The notes beneath the pieces were generated by a model. It saw only the letters and a program-made list of their open reading frames with translations, had not been told where the DNA came from and made no database searches. The position numbers and the translations under genes are program-made. This document shows positions 57,896 through 64,000 of a stretch of 64,000 nucleotides of DNA, in pieces. Origin of the DNA: Asaia platycodi JCM 25414 (GTDB lineage: Bacteria > Pseudomonadota > Alphaproteobacteria > Acetobacterales > Acetobacteraceae); the NCBI RefSeq assembly GCF_000614545.1, contig NZ_BAKW01000017.1, positions 22,884 through 86,883 on the forward strand. The letters run 5' to 3'. Position 1 is the stretch's first letter, and the number at the start of each line of letters is the position of its first letter.

Positions 57896-58790
57896 AACGG
57901 ATTCTGTTCATCACTGCCAATCGCCTTGGCGATGCGGTTATTTCCTCAGGCGCGCTGGGTGAGTTGATCCGACGCTATCCTCAAGCGCGTTTCACCATCG
58001 CCTGCGGGCCGGTTGCCGCTTCGTATTTCGAGGCTTGTCCGCAGGTCGAGCGCGTGATTGTGGTCAGCAAGCGTCGCTACGATCTGCACTGGATCTCACT
58101 CTGGTGGTGTTGTGTTGGCCGCTGGTGGGACATGGTGGTGGATCTGCGAGGGTCGGGCGTATCATTTTTTCTGCCGACCCTGCGTCGCCGCATCCTGCGC
58201 GGGGGGCGTCGACCGGGTGCGCGTATCGGTCATCTTTCTGCGCTGTTTCGCAACCGGCCTCCTCTCATGCCTCAAGCCTGGTCGCGCCCAGATCAGGAGC
58301 GTCTCGCCAGTGCCATTTTGCCCGAGATGCGGCGCTACTGCGCGCTCGCGCCAACGGCGAATTGGGATGGCAAGATCTGGCCCCCAGAGAATTTTATCGC
58401 GCTCGGGCGAGCAATGCAGGCCAAAGGCCTGATGCCCGTTCTCTTCTATGGTCCGGGAGAAGAGGAGCGCGCGCGCGCGCGGCCAGTTCTGGCCGCGCTC
58501 GATGACGCCATTGATCTGGGGGGACAGGCGGGGCTCGGTCTGATCACGGCGCTTTTGCGCCGCTGTGCCCTGTTTGTCGGCAATGATTCAGGCTGATGCA
58601 TCTGTCGGCGGCGGCCTCTGTGCCGACGCTCGGGTTGTTCGGCCCGAGCCGCGCGTCGGAATATGCCCCGACCGGGCCGAAAGCCCGCTTTATCGCGGCT
58701 CCCGGTCCTGAAGGAGACGCGCCGATTGCCGGCCTTTCAGCGGAGCGTGTCGTGCAGGCAACTTGTGCGCTTCTGGCGGATGAAGGATAA
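57892..58790 (+). CDS. Family 9 glycosyltransferase, heptosyltransferase-like (one frameshift)
   Basis: A GT9 (WaaC/WaaF-like) enzyme, cytosolic and membrane-associated. It begins ILFITANRLGDAVISSGALGELI, then shows a short acceptor domain and the nucleotide-sugar part ending VGNDSGLMHLSAAASVPTLGLFGPS, a hallmark of the family. Frame is lost at that motif near 58590; one added base restores it, and the length is 299 residues. It probably adds a sugar to lipopolysaccharide core. It is coupled to dnaQ by ATGA and followed 6 bp on by a GT4. Confidence 0.85.
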
Positions 58791-58796
58791 TCAGAC

Positions 58797-59866
58797 ATGA
58801 GCCAGACGCGTCTCCTCCCGTCTTCTCCGCTGCGCATCGCCCATGTCATGGCTGGCGCCGCGAGTGGTGGCGCCGAGCTGTTTTATGAGCGCCTTTGCAT
58901 GGCGCAGCATGAATCTGGCCATGATGTGCGTGCCGTTCTGCGTCGTGACCCGGCTCGTGAATCCCGCTTGAAAGCGAAGGGCGTCAGGACCGAAGCGATG
59001 CGTTTTGGCGGGCGTCTCGATTTCATGACGACGATCCGGCTGCGCCAGAGCCTCACGCAATTCGAGCCGCAGATCGTCATTGCCTGGATGAGCCGTGCTG
59101 CACGCATGCTGCCCAAGGGTCCTTGGCCCATGGCCGGGCGTCTGGGCGGGTATTACGATCTCGCCAATTATCGGCGCTGCTCTGATCTGATCGGCAATAC
59201 GCGAGGGCTTGCGCGCTGGATGATCGCCCAAGGGTGGCCTGCGGATAATGTGCATTATCTGCCCAATTTTGCGACCGATCTGTCGGGTGTGGCGCCCGAA
59301 CGCCCGCCCTGTGTAGCCGAAGGGCAGAAATTCATTCTGGCGCTCGGGCGACTGCATCGCAACAAGGCCTTCGATGTGCTCATACGCGCGATGAAGGCGC
59401 TGCCCGGTGTTCATCTGGTGATTGCGGGCGAGGGGCCTGAGCGCGAGGCCCTGACCGCGCTTGCTGCGAGCGAGGGCGTGACTGATCGCGTGCATATGCC
59501 AGGTTGGGTGCAGGATAGCGGTGCCTGGCTGAAAGCCTGCGATCTTCTCGTCTGTCCGTCGCGTATCGAGCCTCTGGGTAATGTGGTGATCGAGGCGCTT
59601 TCTGCGGCGCGTCCGATCGTGGCCAGCGCCATTCAGGGGCCGGAGGAAGTGCTGTCGGGCACGGAAGACGGCCTGCTGTCGCCTGTGGAAGATCCGCAGG
59701 CCTTGGCCGAAGCCATCGGGCGTGTTCTGGAGACGCCTGAACTCGCCGAGCGTCTCGCCCGGAACGGAAGGGCGCGTTTCGAACGTGAGTTCTCGGCGCC
59801 GACCGTTCTGGCGCGCTGGGACGCGTTTCTATCTGCCATGGCGTCCCGTCAGAGCGGAGCTGCTAG
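58797..59866 (+). CDS. Family 4 glycosyltransferase (one frameshift at the end)
   Basis: A GT-B fold retaining glycosyltransferase. The N-terminal loop is IAHVMAGAASGGAELFYERL, the middle ILALGRLHRNKAFDVLIRAM, and the donor site VCPSRIEPLGNVVIEALS carries the E-x7-E pattern. As read, the frame runs to 60098 through the asnB start. One base added in 59840-59864 gives a TAG at 59864-59866, just before the asnB ATG, and a normal 356-residue protein. It is likely part of lipopolysaccharide or surface glycan assembly with the GT9 upstream. Confidence 0.85.
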
Positions 59867-59869
59867 CGC

Positions 59870-61608
59870 ATGTGCGGCATTGCGGGCATTGCCTGCCTTC
59901 CCGGTCACAAGCCTGACCCGGTCATTCTTAATCTCATGGCGGAGGCTCTGCGTCATCGCGGACCTGATGGCGAAGGATTTTACGAGACGGGTTCAGCCGC
60001 CCTGGTGCATAGGCGTCTGTCGATTGTCGATCTTGAGGGCGGCGCGCAGCCGCTCACTCAGGCTCGACGGCTCTGGTCGCCAATGGGGAGATCTATAACG
60101 ATCCTGCCCTACGCCAGAGATTGGCCGACGCGCCATTCAAGACGGGGAGCGACTGCGAATCCCCGCTTTTTCTCTGGCCGATTGCTGACACGCAATACAC
60201 CTTCGAATTGCGTGGCATGTACGCGATTGCTCTGCTCGATGAGAGTGGCCCCCAGACGGTTCTCGCGCTCAGTCGTGATCCGTTCGGTATCAAGCCGCTC
60301 TATTATGCTCAGGTTTCGAGCGGGGTAATTTTCGCTTCCGAACCGCAAGTGTTGCTGGCTACAAATTTGCTGCCGCGTGCCATACGCCCAGAGGCACGCG
60401 ACCAGCTTTTGCAGGCGCAATTCGTGGCGGGGCGCGAGACGATCTATCCCGGTATCATGCGCGTTCTGCCCGGCGAGACTTTGCGCTTTGTTGATGGTGC
60501 GCTTGATCAGGCGAAAAAACAGCCTGTCATTCACGGCAGCATCGACAGGAGCCTGACGGAAGAGACGGCGCTGGCGCGCCTTGATTCAGCTTTGATGGAT
60601 AGTGTTCAGGCTCACGAGCGCGCCGATGTGCCGTTCGGCATGTTTCTGTCCGGCGGGATCGATAGCAGCGCTGTGCTCGCTGCCATGACGCGTCTCGGTC
60701 ATGGCGCGCCTCTGGTCTGGACTGCGCGTTTCGATACGGGTGGCGTCGACGAGAGCGCTAAGGCAGCAGAACTCGCCCGAAATCTGGGCGCGCAGCATCA
60801 GGTTCTGACCGTGACGGAGGCGATGGTCTGGCGCCATCTGCCGCAGATCGTGGCCTGTCTGGATGACCCGGTAGCCGATTACGCCATCATTCCAAGCTGG
60901 TTTCTGGCGCGTGAGGCGCGAAAGGACGTCAAGGTCATTCTCAGCGGTGAGGGTGGCGACGAGTTATTTGGCGGCTATGGCCGGTATCGGCGTGCCATGC
61001 GCCCGTGGTGGCGTGGTGGGCGACTTCCCTGGCGTCGCGGCATGATGGATGGGATCTGCGCGCTCGAAACCGGCAGGAAATGGCGTGCGGATTTCGTGCC
61101 CCAATTCGAGGAAACCCGTTTGCGTGCCGTTCAGGCGCTCGATCTGCGCGAGTGGCTGCCCAATGATTTGCTGATCAAGCTCGACCGCTGCCTCATGGCC
61201 CACGCCGTTGAAGGCCGTACCCCGCTGCTCGACCCGGCATTGAGTGCGCTGGCCTGGTCCCTGCCGGATTCGCTGAAAATTCAGGGCAAGCACGGCAAAT
61301 ATCTGCTGCGTCGTTGGGTCGAAAAGAACGTGCCCGGTGCCACACCTTTTGCGCCCAAACAGGGTTTCACCGTGCCGATCGGGGAATGGATTGCGGCGCA
61401 AGGCGCGCGTCTGGGCCCGCTCGTTGCAGACAGCACTGCGCTCAAGGGTGTCATCGCGCCTGAAACCATCAAGGCGCTTTTCACCCGTGCTGCAGGGCGG
61501 CGCGAACGTCATGCCGCTTGGGCGCTGTTGTTCTACGCCCTTTGGCACCGCATCCATATCGAGAGCAGTTCTTTCGAAGGCGATGTTTTCGAGACCCTTG
61601 CCCGTTGA
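59870..61608 (+). CDS. Asparagine synthase-like glutamine amidotransferase (one frameshift)
   Basis: The protein starts MCGIAGIACLPGHKP, with the Ntn nucleophile Cys2. HRGPDGEGFYE and VHRRLSIVDLEGGAQP follow. Frame is lost near 60060; one added base gives LVANGEIYNDPALRQRL. The synthetase domain shows FGMFLSGGIDSSAVLAAM (PP-loop), ILSGEGGDELFGGYGRYRR and LIKLDRCLMAHAVEGRTPLL. Restored length 579 residues. Such AsnB paralogues in glycan loci amidate sugar acids or other carboxyls, so the substrate may not be aspartate. A GT4 precedes it by 3 bp. Confidence 0.85.
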
Positions 61609-61636
61609 AACCGCCCCCCGATCTGAGGAGAAAACC

Positions 61637-62956
61637 ATGCATTACGATCTGATCATCAGGCACGGTACCTGCGTTTTTCCCTGGGGGGAGGCGCAGGCCG
61701 ATCTCGGCGTGAAAGACGGCCGCATTGCGAGCCTCACTGTCACATCTCACGATAGCGCCGCGCAGGAAATCGACGCAAAAGGGCTGCATGTTCTGCCTGG
61801 CATGATCGACAGCCATGTCCATCTGCGCGATCCGGGGAATGCCGCTATCGAATCAATCGCCACCGGCACGCGCGCTGCGGCTTTGGGCGGCATCACCATG
61901 GTGTTCGATATGCCGAACACGTCGCCTTCGATTACGTCTGCCGAGACCATCGCTGACAAGCGCCGCACGGTGGCCGAGAATGCCCTGATCGATATGGGGT
62001 TCTATGTTGGGGCAACGCGCGCCAATACGCCACAACTCGCCGGGTTGGAGCAGGAAGAAGGAATCTGCGCCATCAAGGTCTTTGCGGGGTCATCGACCGG
62101 CGACCTGATGATCGAGGATGACGAAGGCATCGAAGCGGTTCTGCGCAGCGGGCATCGCCGTGTGGCTTTCCATTCGGAAGACGAATATCGGCTTCAGGCG
62201 CGCAAGCCGCTTTTCGAGACCGGCATGGCGCATGTGAACCACATGATCTGGCGCGATGAGGAGTGTGCTTTTCTCGGCACGCGTCGTATCACGGCACTCG
62301 CTCGCAAGACCGGCCGCCCCGTGCATATCCTGCATACCTCGACCGCTGAAGAACTCGACTGGCTGGCAGCACATCGGTCGCATGTCAGTGTCGAGGTTCT
62401 CGTCAATCACCTTACGCAGGTTGGTCCGGATTGCTACGAGACGCTTGGTGCCTACGCGGTCATGAATCCGCCCATTCGCGATCAGCGCCATTACGATGCC
62501 TGCTGGGCTGCCGTGCGTGACGGGCGTGTCGATGTGGTGTCGTCCGATCACGCGCCTCATCCCCGCGAGGCGAAGGAAAAGCCGTGGCCGCAATGCCCGG
62601 CAGGACTGACCGGGGTGCAGACGATTCTGCCGGTGATGCTTGACCATGTGCATGCCGGGCGCCTGAGCCTGACCCGTCTGGTCGATCTGATGGCGGCTGG
62701 TCCGGCACGCATATACGGATTGCAGACCAAGGGGCGTCTGGCGGTCGGTTTCGATGCCGATTTTACCTTGGTCGATCTGAAGGCGCAGCGCGAAATCCGC
62801 AATGACTGGATCGCAAGCCCGGTCGGCTGGACGCCCTTCGATGGCAAGCGCGTGACCGGCTGGCCGGTCGGCACCATCGTGCGCGGCACAATCGTGATGC
62901 GTGACGATGAAATCGTCTCGAAGCCGATCGGTCATCTGGCCCGATTTGCGCCGTAA
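61637..62956 (+). CDS. pyrC: Dihydroorotase (class I)
   Basis: An intact 439-residue cyclic amidohydrolase of pyrimidine synthesis, carbamoyl-aspartate to dihydroorotate. The zinc motif is GMIDSHVHLRDPGN. Further motifs are VFDMPNTSPS, CAIKVFAGSSTGDLMIEDDE, ILHTSTAEELDWL, VNHLTQVGPDCYE and VVSSDHAPHPREAKEKPW, ending WTPFDGKRVTGWPVGTIVRG. The start ATG 61637 follows TGAGGAG. The family also includes allantoinase AllB. I prefer dihydroorotase by overall pattern, and a PuuE-type allantoinase is already present. Confidence 0.88.
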   Translation: MHYDLIIRHGTCVFPWGEAQADLGVKDGRIASLTVTSHDSAAQEIDAKGLHVLPGMIDSHVHLRDPGNAAIESIATGTRAAALGGITMVFDMPNTSPSITSAETIADKRRTVAENALIDMGFYVGATRANTPQLAGLEQEEGICAIKVFAGSSTGDLMIEDDEGIEAVLRSGHRRVAFHSEDEYRLQARKPLFETGMAHVNHMIWRDEECAFLGTRRITALARKTGRPVHILHTSTAEELDWLAAHRSHVSVEVLVNHLTQVGPDCYETLGAYAVMNPPIRDQRHYDACWAAVRDGRVDVVSSDHAPHPREAKEKPWPQCPAGLTGVQTILPVMLDHVHAGRLSLTRLVDLMAAGPARIYGLQTKGRLAVGFDADFTLVDLKAQREIRNDWIASPVGWTPFDGKRVTGWPVGTIVRGTIVMRDDEIVSKPIGHLARFAP

Positions 62957-63011
62957 TTATTGCGCAAATTCCGTCCCTGTTCTTCACCCGTAACTGGCAG
63001 CCTGCTTGATC

Positions 63012-63383
63012 ATGAAACGTCTTGTCTTTTCGCTTCTTTCCGCCTCGTTCGCCTGTGCCAGCGTGAGCGCTTCATCGGCGTTCGCCGACCCGCGGGCCAA
63101 ATGCGGGCAGGAGCCTTCCGCCCCGACGATTACTGCGACCGACACAGCGCATTACAATGCGAGCGTCGACAGGTTCCAGGCTTATGAGAAGGAGGCACGC
63201 AGCTATAACAGCTGCGTTGCGTCAGCCGCGCAGAAAGAAGAGCAGGCGATCAGTGAAGAGGCTCGTGACCGTATCGCCAAGATCCATGCGGTCAGTACCG
63301 GCGTTCAGCAGCGTATCGCGGCGAATTTCAGCCATCTCTCTGCCGATCTGACATCAGCAGGCAAGAAGCTTGCCAAGCACTGA
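63012..63383 (+). CDS. Small secreted protein, unknown function
   Basis: A 123-residue protein with a Sec signal peptide (LVFSLLSASFACASVSASSAFA) followed by a mature, mainly helical part rich in Ala, Glu and Lys. Two Cys in the mature protein (AKCGQ and NSCVAS) could form a disulfide. The segment HYNASVDRFQAYEKEARSYNSC suggests a short coiled-coil pattern. No family is recognised. It is followed by a strong terminator. Confidence 0.7.
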   Translation: MKRLVFSLLSASFACASVSASSAFADPRAKCGQEPSAPTITATDTAHYNASVDRFQAYEKEARSYNSCVASAAQKEEQAISEEARDRIAKIHAVSTGVQQRIAANFSHLSADLTSAGKKLAKH

Positions 63384-63433
63384 GTGTCATAGGCGATGCT
63401 CCGGCAAGCGGCCGGGGCCTTTGTATTTGCATG

Positions 63434-63463
63434 AAAGGGTGGGGGGTAGCCCCACCCTTTTTT
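63434..63463. terminator. Bidirectional rho-independent terminator
   Basis: A perfect 11-bp stem, AAAGGGTGGGG (63434-63444) and CCCCACCCTTT (63450-63460), with a 5-base loop and a T-run to 63463. It lies between the secreted protein gene and the convergent beta-lactamase. Confidence 0.9.
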
Positions 63464-63466
63464 CGT

Positions 63467-64000
63467 TCAGCCTATAAGCTGCGGCGCCAGGGCACCGATA
63501 TCATGAAATACCTTGCGAAACCGTGCTTCGTCCGGCGTGCCGCCCGAGGTATAGGCCGTCATGATGATCGATCGAGCCGGCTGTGCTTCGAGCGTGGCGA
63601 AGGCGATGTCGGCAGAGATATCCTTTCCGTTATTGCCTGTCTTGTCTCCGGCGATCCAGTGAGGCGGTAGTCCCGCGCGCAGGCGATGGGTTCCGGTGGT
63701 GCAGCTGATCATCCATCCACGCAGAAGCGCTGCGGAATGAGGGTGTAAGAGCGTGCCGTGTATCAGCCGGTGCAATGTGCGCGCCATGGCAACGGGGCTT
63801 GTCGTGTTGGCCTGCGGGTCGGCGGAAGGACGATTGAGTTCGGGTTCGAATGCATCGAGACGGGTGACGTCATCGCCACTATCGCGCCAGAAACGCGTCA
63901 GCGCTGCAGGCCCACCGATATGGCGCAGCAGCATATTGGCGCATACATTATCGCTCATCGTGACAGCGCCGGCACAGAGGGCGGCGAGGCTGAGACTGCC
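63467..64000 (-). CDS. Class A beta-lactamase-like serine hydrolase, partial
   Basis: The frame is open to the right edge, so the N-terminus and the SxxK active site are outside the window. The visible part carries the SDN loop (VTMSDNVCANMLL), the omega-loop FEPELN with Glu166-type residue, and KTG in WIAGDKTGNNGKD. All three point to an active class A enzyme rather than a penicillin-binding protein. C-terminal helices follow, ending FHDIGALAPQLIG. It would be periplasmic. Spectrum and start cannot be judged here. Confidence 0.85.
   Translation of the reverse strand, partial: GSLSLAALCAGAVTMSDNVCANMLLRHIGGPAALTRFWRDSGDDVTRLDAFEPELNRPSADPQANTTSPVAMARTLHRLIHGTLLHPHSAALLRGWMISCTTGTHRLRAGLPPHWIAGDKTGNNGKDISADIAFATLEAQPARSIIMTAYTSGGTPDEARFRKVFHDIGALAPQLIG

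Noticed and set aside
61637..62956. Assignment of the dihydroorotase as a second allantoinase (AllB) linked to the purine island
   Set aside because: It is over 20 kb away, next to unrelated genes, and its motifs fit the dihydroorotase seen in acetic acid bacteria; a PuuE-type allantoinase is already present.

Overview
The window is GC-rich, densely packed bacterial DNA. It most resembles an acetic acid bacterium (Acetobacteraceae, Alphaproteobacteria). The basis is protein flavour plus alphaproteobacterial arrangements: a DnaA-like HdaA divergent from purMN and followed by ppk-ppx, and a DUF4175 gene overlapping lysA. Asaia or a close relative is my guess, made from memory and not from a search. 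No plasmid, phage or CRISPR feature was seen.

A property of the whole window governs how it must be read. About forty positions carry an apparent single-base deletion, mostly in short homopolymers. At each one the conserved protein continues in the next frame, and restoring one base gives a normal family length. I therefore annotate these genes as full-span CDS and give the break point. I treat them as probable sequencing errors, not decay. The clearest exception is a 13-bp tandem duplication in the SDR gene near 31.18 kb.

Layout. 0-1.6 kb: end of a leucyl aminopeptidase, a MarR regulator, a GNAT acetyltransferase. 1.6-6.4 kb: a glycan-initiation group (WecA-like transferase, CapD-like UDP-sugar dehydratase, DegT aminotransferase, small membrane protein). 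6.5-13.8 kb: TipA-like MerR regulator, AI-2E/PerM permease, ABC-F ATPase, ndk, an unknown protein, a DMT exporter, a P-loop kinase-like protein. 13.8-19.1 kb: sugar porter divergent from a TIM-barrel sugar isomerase, then a GT2 and a DUF2142 membrane protein. 19.1-26.2 kb: purN-purM divergent from hdaA-ppk-ppx-cdh (purine synthesis, replication control, polyphosphate, phospholipid turnover).

26.2-39.5 kb is the most interesting region, a nucleobase-catabolism island. It holds a beta-alanine:pyruvate transaminase, an MFS transporter, an M20 amidohydrolase (beta-ureidopropionase or allantoate amidohydrolase type), an SDR and a RutR-like TetR regulator. Divergent from the regulator is a tightly coupled operon: acid phosphatase, FAD/NAD oxidoreductase, AtzG-like and AtzE-like amidase pair, oxamate-amidohydrolase-like Ntn enzyme (HpxW type), allantoinase PuuE, OHCU decarboxylase UraD and HIU hydrolase. 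No recognised urate oxidase or hydroxylase is present, so the unassigned oxidoreductase is a candidate.

39.6-49.7 kb: TonB-dependent receptor, DUF4175 protein, lysA, cdd, trypsin-like protease, single-domain response regulator, two identical tRNA-Arg(ACG) genes, a lipoprotein. 49.7-57.9 kb: guaA, Spx/ArsC-like protein, HNH endonuclease, gluQ, argH with the short lptM lipoprotein gene, N-formylglutamate amidohydrolase, aroE, coaE, dnaQ. 57.9-64 kb: GT9, GT4, asparagine-synthase-like amidotransferase, dihydroorotase, a secreted small protein, and the 3' part of a class A beta-lactamase running off the right edge.
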